Source: Puccinia triticina (Eukaryota; Basidiomycota; Pucciniomycetes; Pucciniales; Pucciniaceae). Taken from it: a stretch of 64,000 nucleotides of DNA. Location: assembly GCF_026914185.1 (NCBI RefSeq), contig NC_070572.1, positions 496,001 through 560,000 of the forward strand. The letters are read 5' to 3'. Under the pieces are notes generated by a model. That model searched no databases. It had not been told where the DNA came from and was given only the letters and a program-made list of their open reading frames with translations. Below, in pieces: positions 11,175-23,400 of the stretch; within the stretch, counting starts at the first letter, position 1, and each line of letters starts with the position of its first letter. Position numbers and translations under genes: made by a program.

Positions 11175-12949
11175 GTAGGTCCACTATTCCTCCTCTCTGC
11201 CTCGTCTGGCTAGCCCACTGACCTGACCTATCATTTCTAGGATTCTACTTTCTGTTTACATTTTCTTTCCGATCTTATCGTTGTTCCGCGTCGTTTTAAT
11301 TACCGATCCCCTGCGGCTGCATCCCATCCTTTTCCTTTTGCAAATCGATGTGTCTATCCTCTTTTCTAAGCCATCTCAAACGTCTGAATGTTGATTTTCA
11401 TTTCAATTCAATAGCCTCAATTGCATTCAGAATCATGTACACGCTTGTCAAAGATGAGTCAATAAGGAGATAATTCCAGATGCTTTTGTCTTGCTGAGAT
11501 AGATGAGTGTCTTCTCTGAAAGAGGATATTGAATGTTGGACAGGATGGAAGAGAAAGTAGTCTAGTTGGCCGATTGCGCAGATTAACAGCTGCTACAGTT
11601 GTTTCCTTTTGCCTATTTGGTGCGCATCTTTTTGCTCGCTCATGCAGATCTCAGTTGTTGGAGGGTATTCATCGGACTGGTCCATCAAGCATCTGGATGG
11701 ATTGGATCACCTTGACTGTTGAAATTCTATCATTTCCTCTTAATATCACCTAAATCACACATGTTTCATATCATTCTCAAGCATCACCAGAAAGCTTGTT
11801 AGTACAGTCATCATCACACCTTGTGGTCATTTAGGGTTCTCAAAGTTGGGTGACATAAAATCATAGCATCATATACTCTTGGACTTAATGTCAAAAAGTT
11901 GTTATGGAATTTTGTGTAATGTGATCTACTATATCCCTAAAATTCCCACACTTTCTCCTCCCACCATTCCACCCTTTTTATCATCCTCTATGGACTTGTT
12001 TTCAGATCAAAGTTATCCAACACTTATGTTGCCCCCTCTCTATGTGGTCTGTCTTTTATTCATGGTCATGCTTCTCTATTACTATCTTGTAGACATTGAT
12101 CCCTGATTAGAATAGAGTATTAGCTTTTCCAGTTTACTGCTTATCCTCTAGATTGTGTGCTTCTCTGATGGGGATATCAATGTACCTTTGAACATGTTAC
12201 AATGAGTTTGAGAAGTTTCATATTCATTATCACTTTATTCATTACTATTCTCAACCACAAGTTGATGCCATGTACATAGTCTATATAAACGCAGCCTAGT
12301 CCTGTGTAATCAACCCACCGGTTCTTCTCCCTCTTTTTCCGCCAAGTAAACCGGTCCAGTGAGACAATCCCTTCTCACTTTCCTCAATCTTGAACATCTT
12401 TTCTCCGACCCTCTTTGGGCTCTCAGGTCAAAAACTCAACAACTATCATCCCTCAACCCCCTCCAAATTGATCCATGTCCGGTTTTCACAAGTGAACGTG
12501 CACCCATTAGGCTTGAAATTTGTATGTTTTCAACTTTGAGAACCCTAATTGAACCCTGAGTAGCAGATACTATATTGTCATACTTGTTATCACGTGTAGA
12601 CTCAGAGATAGTATACATGAAACTTCTCTTTATTCATCTTGTTTTTTTATTCAATTTTCTCTTAAACCACATGTTGGCCGCTTGCTGTTATTCTACTTAA
12701 ACCTAGCATACGACAAGCTATTAATCATAATAGACATTGGTTCTTCCTCTTTTCTTCCGCGCCCCAACCTGAGCCGCATCCGGTGAGCACTGAGAATCTC
12801 CTCCTCACTGTCCTCTTATCTCAAGCCACTGAGCTCATTCTCTTGCCCTATCTTGATTTTTGTGTTGTTGTCGAGTTCAGATTTTCACATTAACCTCAAC
12901 ACTGAAAGAGAGCAGAGCAGCTGTTTTTATCAACATAGGGTAGCTATGA
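11175..12949. other. Intergenic, possible old LTR fragments
   Basis: No gene recognised. A TCTATATAAACG box (about 12280) is followed by two diverged versions of a pyrimidine-rich block, near 12330 and near 12740. Both read like GGTTCTTC, then a C/T-rich run, then CCGGT and TCACT. This looks like a decayed LTR or 5' leader of a retroelement. Confidence 0.35.
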
Positions 12950-13107
12950 TATGTTGTGTTATGTAACATAACTGCCCCCATTATCCGGGGCCCCCCATTA
13001 CTTTACTAGTAACAGGGTCATTTCAGTCCCCGCGCGTAATGTAACAGGCCTCAAAAATGAGGCCCGTTATTGCGTTATCCCCTGGATAACACAATAAAGG
13101 GCCTCAT
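12950..13107. repeat. Truncated hAT-like MITE relative
   Basis: It contains ACTTTACTAGTAAC and complementary pairs of AGGCC-type words (GGCCTCAAAAATGAGGCC, CGTTATC..GATAAC). The same words occur inside the complete MITEs at 14012-14481 and 48834-49244. Its right edge abuts the duplicated SOD-like fragment at 13108, and no clear termini are visible. Confidence 0.45.
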
Positions 13108-13362
13108 TAATAATTTCCAAGGAAAGGAAAAATAATTTTGTTCATCATGTTCATTTCAGCTCACGAAGGAAGCGCCGTGATCTCATGAGCACTTACCATG
13201 GTAAGCAAAACCCTTGGTCTGATTGAATTGTAGCAAGCCTCGCATCAAAATAACTATATTTACCCAGTCTGACTCTTCCGGACTACTGAATTGGAATCGG
13301 CCGGAAATGTTTTGATTTCCGGAGACATAAACGAGTCCTCCTAGAGTTGCTTTGGTGGTCTT

Positions 13363-13997
13363 TGTAAAAATGGTAGACGAATTACTTTATTGTAACAGTT
13401 ATTTAACAAAAGAATTCAATAAAAGTAATACACTTGAAAAATAGAATCACAACAGTTAGATCTTGTTAAGCTATGACTATTTAATGATAATGAAAAGAAA
13501 TACCTAAAAGAAAGAACCGGTGCGAAAACAAATCTTGACCAAGAACAATAATCGGCGACAGCAAGTACACGGAGATATCACAACGTAATAGCCTGGAAGA
13601 AATATTAAGTTGATAGTCAACACTCGGTGTCTCCAGATGTTGCAGATAAGAAGCATAAAGTCACTACCTGCCCAGAGACTAAAACTAGCTCCTCCTGAGT
13701 ACTTAGAGTCGATGATAGTTGAGCTTGATGGTTGATTTGATCAAAGAGGTCTGTTTGATTGAGATTGTCTTTGAGTAAACTGGGTAGTCAATGGTTGAAA
13801 CACAAGTGATCAATTGAGGAATTGAGATGCAAGAAAGAGTCGATGAAGAAAACGGAAAGGGGAAGAATAAGGTTGTCGGCGAAATGATGGTTGCTAATCA
13901 GAGATCTCGGAGGCGGAGAGTTCGATCGTCATATACCCATATGCATGACCGCATGCATAAACTAAGAACAAAACTCAATTTTTGGGTTTACGCGACA
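13363..13997 (-). repeat. 3' LTR of copia element 1
   Basis: 635 bp, the same length as the partner LTR. In plus-strand reading it runs from TGTAAAAATGG to TTTACGCGACA. The last seven bases differ at two sites from the partner (GGCAACA). It is preceded by the target duplication GTCTT. Confidence 0.9.
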
Positions 13998-14011
13998 CTC
14001 CTCCTAAACAC

Positions 14012-14481
14012 AACGGTGGGTCGCTACTTTACGGTTATTGATATCGTAACGTTATCGTAGCGATTTTTGGTCTCTTTACGCTAACAGGACCAGTAGCAAT
14101 GGGGAAATGTGGTGCGATATCGATATCGCACCGGGCGGGGTTTTTTTTTTCAAGGCCGCTACGATATCTATGGGCAGAGAAGCAGGTATTTATCAACATA
14201 TTGAGCAAGAAAAGGCCATTTCAGGGCTGATTTGGCCTTTCACTGCTCAATAAAGTGTTGCTCTGCTTGATAAGGGCCAATTTGACCCTTAATTGCTGTT
14301 AATTTTCTCAATAACACGTTACTTTACTAGTAACGGCTGTACAAAAAAAGGCCAGTTACGATAACCATGACGCGGCGGTCCGCGCGCTAGCGTTAACAAT
14401 AACTGTAAAAATGTTAGGCGCAGCTCGCTACTTTACTCTACAGCCCCAGTTATCGTAGAGTAAAGTAGCGACCCACCGTTG
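14012..14481. mobile_element. hAT-like MITE nested in copia element 1
   Basis: 470 bp with matching terminal inverted repeats: left AACGGTGGGTCGCTACTTTA, right its reverse complement plus one terminal base. It is flanked by CTAAACAC on both sides (14004-14011 and 14482-14489), a 7- or 8-bp duplication that is ambiguous by one base. It has no ORF. The interior holds further self-complementary words (GGTGCGATATCGATATCGCACC, in part). The copia pol stop codon lies inside the duplicated target, so the insertion left the protein end unchanged. Confidence 0.85.
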
Positions 14482-17400
14482 CTAAACACGCACATTGAGT
14501 AAATGTAATTGTTTGCACGCTTCTTGAAGTTTGATTTTGCCAAGAGGTTTGGTCAAGACATCCGCAATCATGTCAACGGTTGAGACTTGCTGAATCCGCA
14601 GAACCTTCATGATCATGAGTTGGCGAACATATTGAAAGCGGATTTCGATGTGCTTCGTGTTCGGATTCAGCTGTGCTTCTTTACACATCGTCACAGCGCC
14701 TGAGTTGTCGTTGAAAATGATTGGAGGATCAACGGATATGTTCAATGAGGTACACAAATTTGACATCCATCGCAGCTGTTTTGCGCATTTGTTGACCGCG
14801 ATGAACTCGGCTTCAGTCGTGGATTGAGCGACAACAGATTGCTTTTTTGTAGTCCACGAAATCGGATTGCCGAAAAAAGTGATCACATAGCCTGACATTG
14901 ATTTTTTAGTGACCAACGAAGTCCCATAATCAGCGTCGGCCCATCCACATAAGGCATTGGTTTGTTGTCCTTTTTTGAAATGAATGCCAACATCGGCCGA
15001 GCCTTGAATATATCGAAGAAGATGCTTGATCAAAGACCAGTGGCATAAGGAAGGGGAAGATGCAAATTGAGCTAAAATGTTTACTGTGAATGCTATATCT
15101 GGACGAGTGTGAAGAGCCAGATAATTGAGCATCCCAATAGCTTTTTGCATCGTTTTAACATCAAAAGGAGCAGAGTCTGAAGCCACAACACGATGGAAAT
15201 TCATCGGTGACGGTGCTTTCACAGAAGTCGAATCGGACATTCCAAACTCGTCGAGAATCTTATGCGCAAAATCCGACTGATGAACCAGCAATGAGCCATC
15301 TGTACGCCAGTCGAAGGTATAGCCGAGATGTTGATTCGGGCGTTCTTTCACCTTGAGCACGTATGATTTTTTCAAATTGTCGAGAAAAGAAAGAATTGCA
15401 CTGCGAGAACGTCCGATAACTAGTCCATCATCGACGTGCATATGTAGGAGAATTGAATTATCGCCGTTATGAAATAACAAATCATCCAAGATTGACGATT
15501 CAAAACCGATAGACTTCAGGGTCGAAACCAAGTGGGCCTTCCACATTCGCGGAGCTTGTTTTGTACCATAAAGAGACTTGTTCAGCTTCCAAACCCAGCC
15601 TTTTTTCGCAGGATCCGGATCTTCAAAACCAAGGACTTGAGATACATAGATTGATGCATCGATGTTACCATACAAAAACACTGTTTCAACATCAGATTGA
15701 AAAACAAACATTTGTTTGTTCACCGCGAGAGAAAGCATCATTTTGAGCGACTCGTTCCGCGCAACAGACGAATATGTTTCGAAATAATGTAACATATGTT
15801 CTTGATGATTTCCAAAAACAACCCAACGGGCTTTGTGTCAAATAACCTCTTTGAATTCGTTGAGCTTCTTCGTCAGAAGCCACATACCACCGATGGTTTT
15901 GTCGTCCAAAGGAGGCGGAGCAAGCGTACCAGTATTTTTTGATTGCAGAGAGTTGAATTCTGTCGATAGTGCTTCTTCCCATTGAGGTAATGCAGCAGTA
16001 TCATTCATAGCCTCGTTTATCGTCACTGATTCGGTTAAACACAATTCCGAAAATTCTGAGCGAAGAACAAAGCTTAGATCCGGCAGATTTTTGTTTAGAC
16101 GACGAGATCCTTCCAGAATTTTTGATGGATCGACGGTTGAACTGATGTTTTTGGGGGCAAGCTGGTTTCGTGGTTGCAACTCGTACGTAAAATGCTTAGT
16201 AGGAAGCTGTTTTGACGACGAAGAGGATGAGTCAGTCCGACGAGTCAATACATCCAAAGCAGGAGAAGAAGCGATAGGCGGAAGAACAGGAGGCAAAGAT
16301 GAAGGTGAAGAAGGTGTGGATGGTGGAGACGGAAAAGGTTGAATTATCGGATCAGAAGAGTGTTTCCGTCTGCTGCCAGAAATGTCAATGGCAACCTGTT
16401 CATCTTTAGGTACCAAGTCCGCAGATGATGTGGGCAAAGTTGAGGGTAACTTCATCATTGCAGACTTGGATTTATACGGGAAGGAAAGAATGGAAGGGGT
16501 AAAGTCACGGCTGATAACCGTTTTGCGAGATATAGGATCGAAAAACCGCATTGCATCCAATCGGGGTTCGTAACCGAGAAAAAGATACGGCTTTGACGGA
16601 GGGAGAACTTTAGAGGAAGGGGATTGCGTGTGTACATATACTTTAAGACCAAACGGCAATAATGAATGAACATGTCTTACTTGTTCATCGACTAGGACTG
16701 AGTTGGGAGAACGCCATTCGAGTGCAGACGTTGGAAGCATGTTGATCAATGACGAAGCAAATTTGGCGGCTTCGTCCCAATAGTTCAAAGGAATTGAACA
16801 TTGTGCGAGCATGCATCGCATCTTCATTAACAAAGTTTGATTGAACCGTTCTGCAAGGCCGTTTGTTTGAGGTGAATTGGCTGGACCTTGCTCCAGGCAT
16901 ATGCCGCGTTGAGAAAGAAATGATTTAAAAATCATCGATCCAAATTCGCCACCTTGATCGGTATGAAGAATTGCTGGAGTGATTTCCAATTGATTTTTGA
17001 TTTCGTTAATGTAAGACATAATTTTTGACTCGGATTCCAACTTCTTCTGCATCAGGAAAATGTGATTGAATCAAGAGAAATCATCGATCAAAACCAAAAT
17101 ATATCGAAATGAACCACGTGAATTTGGTGAAACCTGCAATACGTCCATGTGAATCATCTTAAATGGTGAAGAAGCAGATGGCAGAGGATTGCTATGTGAT
17201 GAACGCTTTAATTTAGCCATTCTCCACACCTCACAGTTGACTGATGAACCAGATTTTTCATTCGGAGAAATTTTCATTAACTCGAAAAACTTTTTGAGGT
17301 AGACATCAGATGGGTGACCAAGGATGATGTGCCAGTCCTTGAGCGCGTTGCTCTTGTTGATCGAAAACAGAGTTCTAGATGTCACTACACTTGATCCGGA

Positions 17401-18699
17401 AGAAACGTATAAATCGCCAGTTCGAGGAAAACGTTCAATGATTGTAGTTCCCATATACACCAAGAACAACTTGTTCTTGTGTACGCAGCGGAAACCATGA
17501 TCCTCCAGCTGAGAAACCGAAAGGAGATTACATTTCCCTTCTGGAGCAAGATAAACCGGAAAAATATTATACTTTCCAAACCACATCGAGCCGGTGTGAG
17601 TAATATTCACAGAGCCGGAATAAGTGCGCATCATTTTGGTGATCGGTTGAAGATTTGACAAGAGATGAATATCCGAAACCGTAGACTTTGAAGCACCGGT
17701 ATCGAGAACCAACCAAATCTTCTCATTGTCAATGGGTCCCACGTGAAATGTGGTTTTGTCTTCAACAAAAAACCCAGTATCTTCAGCCTCGCCAGTTGAA
17801 ATATCTGAAATAGCTTTGGCAACGTCTTTGTCATTGGATTCTTCAATAGAATTCAATCTTTGAGTGCGAAGCTTTGACAAAGATTGAATTAATTGATTGA
17901 GCTCCTGATCATTCATCTTGATTTGAGAATTCGGGACATTAGATGGACTAGTTTGATTCTTCGTTGGTACAACATTTCGGAATTTTTTGTCGATTGCCTT
18001 GAACTTTTCTTTGTTGGGCCAAACAAACGGCTTGGATGACAAAGCGTTAATTGAAGCACTAACCGTTTGCTCTGTGCGACTGTGTTCAACGCCCATTCGA
18101 GTGGCTAGCAATTCAAACGTAAATGGCTTTAAATCAAAAAGATTTTGAATGAGAGAGGTTAAATTGTCGTCGAAGCAAAAACTTTTCAGGAAAAATATTC
18201 CAGCCATAGCGGTATCAATTTGCGTTTCTGGATGAGAGAGTTGTGCGGATTTTAATGAGGTGTATTTCATTTGAAACTTGCTGATGTGATCAGCGATTGA
18301 TGTTCCGGGGACGTAGTCGAGATGAACAAGAGCATAGATTTTGTCGCCAAGTTTTATTAACAATTGTTCACCACATGCAGAAGCTAAATCTTCCATAGCT
18401 TTGGAAAAAGTATCGACAGCTTGTACGACGGGGTATAATTTGGCAGAGACACATAGTTCGAGGAGAGTATAAGCATTTGAAGTCTTTTTGCGAAATTTCT
18501 TCTCCTTCTTGTGTGCTTCGCACCAGATCGGATCGAATACCTCTTCATCACCACGTCCAGTGACTAGATGAGTGAAAGAATTCTTCCACTCCGGCCAATT
18601 ATTGCGACGGAGCTTGGTGATACAAATCTTATCGCTTCGATGATCATTGTCACTTGAGGAGGATGCATTGACTGGGTTTGTTACCGGAAGGTCTGCCAT
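14482..18699 (-). pseudogene. Copia gag-pol with two in-frame stops
   Basis: One collinear frame of 1406 codons (ATG at 18699) is interrupted by TGA at 17071-17073 and 15838-15840. In order it holds: gag (no CCHC zinc knuckle seen), protease WLVLDTGASKSTVS (about residue 330), a pre-integrase zinc-finger region in which the expected second CxxC cysteine is Trp (NCEVW), integrase core (HMDVL, HTDQGGEF, GLAERFNQ), reverse transcriptase (LHMHVDDG, KSLYGTKQAPRMW) and RNase H (GWADADYG, TEAEFIAV). Both stops fall where copia proteins usually have Arg (DDFS-R-F and R-x-KAR), which fits CGA-to-TGA change. The frame is otherwise intact, so decay is recent. Confidence 0.92.
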
Positions 18700-18774
18700 C
18701 TCGTTCGTATTAATCTAGAAGTGTGTTCTTATTTTGTTTTTCTTTTAACTGTCGAGTAATGACTCTCGCTACCA

Positions 18775-19409
18775 TGTAAAAATGGTAGACGAATTACTTT
18801 ATTGTAACATTTATTTAACAAAAGAATTCAATAAAAGTAATACACTTGAAAAATAGAATCACAACAGTTAGATCTTGTTAAGCTATGACTATTTAATGAT
18901 AATGAAAAGAAATACCTAAAAGAAAGAACCGGTGCGAAAACAAATCTTGACCAAGAACAATAATCGGCGACAGCAAGTACACGGAGATATCACAACGTAA
19001 TAGCCTGGAAGAAATATTAAGTTGATAGTCAACACTCGGTGTCTCCAGATGTTGCAGATAAGAAGCATAAAGTCACTACCTGCCCAGAGACTAAAACTAG
19101 CTCCTCCTGAGTACTTAGAGTCGATGATAGTTGAGCTTGATGGTTGATTTGATCAAAGAGGTCTGTTTGATTGAGATTGTCTTCGAGTAAACTGGGTAGT
19201 CAATGGTTGAAACACAAGTGATCAATCAAGGAATTGAGATGCGAGAAAGAGTCGATGAAGAAAACGGAAAGGGGAAGAATAAGGTTGTTGGCGAAATGAT
19301 GGTTGCTAATCAGAGATCTCGGAGGCGGAGAGTTCAATTGTCATATACCCATATGCATGACCGCATGCATAAACTAAGAACAAAACTCAATTTTCGGGTT
19401 TAGGCAACA
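18775..19409 (-). repeat. 5' LTR of copia element 1
   Basis: 635 bp. It ends GGTTTAGGCAACA in plus-strand reading and is followed directly by the target duplication GTCTT and the rest of the interrupted SOD-like exon. Confidence 0.92.
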
Positions 19410-20004
19410 GTCTTGGGGTCAAGATAGGGTGGTTTGACCGACAGGGAAGACGCGCGACCGAAGATCAGAAGGCTCCAAAAGATGCATGCCGCAACCGTAT
19501 GAGCCATGGAGAAAGGATTGGGAAGAAAGGATTGACGTGCAGGCAGTGTGAAAATGCAATTGAGGGAAATGGGGCAAAAAGAAGTGACTCAAGATCCTCA
19601 ACTCAAACTGGTACGGTGGCGCGGAAAGGTCACGCCTTGCTCATCGCGCGAGATGGGACGGGTGGGAGCAGGCGGGAACTCGGAAAAGGCAGAAACTGTT
19701 GTAGCTCGTTACGTAACCTTGGATTACGTCTCACTACATGCGCGTCATGAGTAACACTCACGACATGTCTCGACGAGCAGTCATGTTTTCTCACACTTAT
19801 TCTTGTCATCATTTGTGTTTGTCACTTACATAATGTATGCTATAAATACCTTGTATTTCTAGCACATTATGGTTTTCTCTTTTTTTCTTATGCAATCTAC
19901 AATTACTCTCTCTATTTACATATTTGAGCCTCTTTAGGTTATGAGCCTTCTTCACTAGTTACTAGGTTTGATATAACTATATTTTTTACCTTAGAAAATC
20001 TTCC

Positions 20005-20155
20005 GGGTGTATCTTCCCGTGCCTGTGTGGCTGTCCTGTGTGTTTCCGGGTGTATCTTCCCGTGCCTGTGTGGCTGGTAAATCTGAGCCTGTGTGGCTGG
20101 TGTGTGTGAATCGTTGCTTTCCCTGAAACCTGTGTGGTTTGTGCCTGTGTGGCAG
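20005..20155 (+). repeat. CCTGTGTGGC short direct repeats
   Basis: The word CCTGTGTGG recurs five to six times. Two copies lie within a longer 31-bp duplication that begins CCGGGTGTATCTTCCCG. The run sits in the leader or LTR end of copia element 2. Confidence 0.8.
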
Positions 20156-20498
20156 TCTATCTTCTACTATCCGCGTTTGAATTTTTTTTTTTTTACCCAC
20201 CGAAACCCCAACAACAACAACCTTATCTCTCCGGGTTTTACCCCAAACTCTTTTTAGTTGCCTTTTCCCCTCTGCCTCGTATTTCTCCTCTTTTAGTCTT
20301 ATATACTCCACCCTTTCGCCCACTACTCTTCCTTTCCTCATCCGCTTTCTTCACCTTTTACAACTCTTCCCAATTTTGCGACCCCCAATTTTTTTGCCAC
20401 CCTCTCAATCCTCTGCTTCACCACCGTCACATTTTTTTCTGGAAAATTCTTTCGACCTCCTCCCGCCCACCAATTTTTTTTACTTCAAAACCACCACC

Positions 20499-23400
20499 AT
20501 GTCCGTTCAACGCTCCCCTCCTGCTCATCACACTCGCTCCAACGCCAGACGTGCAGCGGCTTCCCACCCGAACTCAGATGACAAAGACGACACCACATTC
20601 CGAGGTCATGGTCTGCCAATTGAAGACCATTGATTTGACCTTCCTCGTCAAGAACTTCCTCCTCCAGAACCAATTGTCCACCCTGCTCAATTGGCCCCGT
20701 TGGATCTTTGCACAGAGCAGGCGCTCATCCGAGACGGGATCGCTTGATTTGCCACGACTGCCCTTCGACCGGATGGGAGCAATTTTTGAGTGTGGTTACG
20801 TCAGCTGACCAAGACTGCGTTCTCCGTTCTCAGAGACGAGCAATTCTTCATCAATGATCGGTGTGGTCATCCCTTCGAGCGTGTTGCGCGTGGTATCTTG
20901 CTTGGGTCGGTGGACGCCTCCATTTGGACCGACCTGTACGATTTCGACCGCAGTGACACTATGATGCGGGCCATACAAGGACGATTCGGCACCATCAACC
21001 GCGCTACTCAACTGTCTCGATGGAACGATCTCAATTACATCACCATTGGCTCTGACACTAACGCCAGCGAGGTGTCTTCCTTGTGCCGAACTCGATTTGA
21101 TGATCTCATCGCTTCCGGGATCCCCTTGTCACGCGATGCTATCCTAGGTCTCATTCTCCAATCCTCTATTCCCCACGGTACTGATCTTTGCAATGAGTTT
21201 GACCAGCGTATGGATATGGAGTTAAACTGGAACAACAACGCCACCCCCCGCTTTGATCGAGTAGTCGACCTCCTGTCGGCAAGCCAGACTCGACTCAATG
21301 TGCGGGAACGGGACCGACTCTGTGGATCGGCCCCGACGGGTATGGCTGCCGGTTTGCATCGTACTCCGTCCATCGAGAGCCATCCTGGTAACATTTACGG
21401 GATGGCGGCGAGACCTGATCAACGTCCCGACAACAGAATTCGGTCCTGCTACCGTTGCAACTCCACCTCCCACGTGGTTGCTGATTGTCCTGAATGCCCC
21501 AGACAATCGAACAGGATCAATCCCCCTGCACCAGTGTCCAGCGACCCGAATTGGTTCCAAGCTCACTACCCCATCATCACCCCTCCTGTCAACTATCGCC
21601 AACCCGGCTCCGGCAGGCCTTCTGGAACAGCTCCGGCCACTTTGGGCTCCCAGCCTGGTTTGAGGCCAGCGGACAACTACCGGCCCTCTCAGAATCGTGG
21701 TCCTTCACGACCGTCGGCCAGGCAAGCGGAGCCTGAACCAGAAGATGGCACCCCCCCTGGCGAACCCATGGAATACGAGGATCAGGCCGCGCCGTCCCCG
21801 GAGGCCAGGAACGTGGAGTTCGAGTTCCCCTCCCCATCCCCGGAGGCCCTCTTCGACACTGGAGCAACCCATCATTTGACAGGTGATAAGTCAGCGCTTC
21901 ACCAGTTTGAATTGTTATCCAAACCCATTCCCCTGAAGGTTGCCACTAATGGACCTTCCCAATTCATCACTGCAGTGGGTACCCTGCATTTTTGTGGTCC
22001 CATTTCAACTCCCATCGTGCTTAAAGGGGTCTTGTACTGTCCCAACGCGAGCAACACGCTCATCTCACCGGCGGCCCTTCGGATTGCCGGTTTTACCTTC
22101 TCTTACGATTGCCGGGACGACTCTTTTTCTGTTTTCTCTTCTGGACGTTTCTGGACCAAGTGTGTTCTCAACCCACGCAGCCGGAAATGGCTATTTCCAT
22201 CCCCCGAACAATCCCTTCCTATCTTTTCTTCTGTTCCTACCGCTACTGTCGTTCCTCCATCCCATCGCCACGGCCCCACTCTTCCTGTGCTTTCTGGTCC
22301 ACCTCCTGTCGTTACTGCTGCCCCTTCTTCCCCTTTGGTCATTGCCCATGCTAGCCAAGTAGAGGAAGAGAATCCATTCGTTTACACCATCCCAGACATG
22401 ATCCAACGTGCCCCTGTGAACCCTGCCCTGACGGCCGATGAGAAACGTCTGTTGCTGATCCACGTGCAACTTGGACATGTCTCCCTTCGGGTCATCCGCC
22501 GGATGATCAAGCTAAAAGTTGGTTTGGGTCTGCCTTTGGCTTTGCCTTTGGGCCAGATTCACTGCCCTACGTGTATGGTTTCCAAAAGTGTCCATAAAAA
22601 CACCCTTGCTTCCACTCAACGGACCTTTTTACCAATGGATCTTTGGAATGTGGATCTTATCGGCCCTTTTGAGGTTGAGGCGATAGGCGGTGGCAAGTAC
22701 ATCCCGACGATTAGAGATATCGGTTCAGGATATAATGAGATAAAGATCCTCTCTCAAAAATCTGAAGCTACTTCCTTCCTTATTGACACCATTTGTTGTC
22801 TTGAGCTACATTCCGGTAAACCTCTCAAAGCTCTCAGATCAGATAATGGAGGAGAGTTTAATAGTCTTGTTCTAGCAAAATTTTTAAGGGAAAAAGGCAT
22901 CCGAGTCGAACGCGCAATTGCGTATCACCACTATCAGAACGGGACTATCGAACGCTTCAACCGGACTCTACAGGACATGGGTAGGACTCTCCTGTTGGGT
23001 AGTCCGCTTGACAAGAGTTTCTGGGCTTTTGCTTTTGTATGGGCATGTTTCTTACTTAATCGGATTCCAAACAGTAGGAGCGGGGACGTCACTCCATTCA
23101 AAAAAATTTTTGGGCTTAAACCATCACTGGACACCGCTCGGGTTTTCGGCGATCAAGCGTATGTCCACGTATCAGCGGAGAAACGGAAAAAGCTTGATGA
23201 ACGGGCAATCCCAGGCTTTGTGGTTTCCATCCTTCCAGATTCCAAGGGTTGGTGCTTTTGGATTCCCTCATCCAACTCTTTTGTCAATTCCGCGATAGCT
23301 ACTTTCCGGCACCATCCCGTTGCTAAGGACATTGCTCTACCTCAGTTTTCTCTAGCTGATATGTCCAATCTAAAACTTGGTGATTTTCGTGATGAAGCAA

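Larger units (their letters stand above)
13363..19409 (-). mobile_element. Ty1/copia retrotransposon 1, nearly complete, mutated
   Basis: Two LTRs of 635 bp (13363-13997 and 18775-19409) start TGTAAAAATGG and end in CA. By eye they differ at about 11 positions. The element lies on the minus strand. After the right-hand LTR comes a primer-binding site starting TGGTAGCGAGAG, as expected for initiator tRNA-Met priming. Before the left-hand LTR is a purine tract (AGGAGGAG on the minus strand). The target duplication is GTCTT (13358-13362 and 19410-19414). A 470-bp MITE separates the pol stop from the 3' LTR. Confidence 0.93.
13108..19696 (-). pseudogene. Partial SOD-like gene copy split by copia element
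   Basis: 13108-13362 plus 19410-19696 together reproduce 7323-7860 with few differences. That covers the upstream region, exon 1 (signal peptide and start of the SOD domain) and most of intron 1 of the SOD-like gene at 6849-7670. Exons 2-4 are absent, so it is a 5' gene fragment rather than a full copy. A Ty1/copia element (13363-19409) sits within exon 1 and is flanked by the 5-bp duplication GTCTT. The intact paralog shows the empty site at about 7570-7580. No functional SOD can be made from this copy. Confidence 0.9.

Noticed and set aside
13827..14060. Short ORF in the copia LTR (also at 19203-19403)
   Set aside because: It lies within both LTRs, has no motif, and in one copy runs into the nested MITE.
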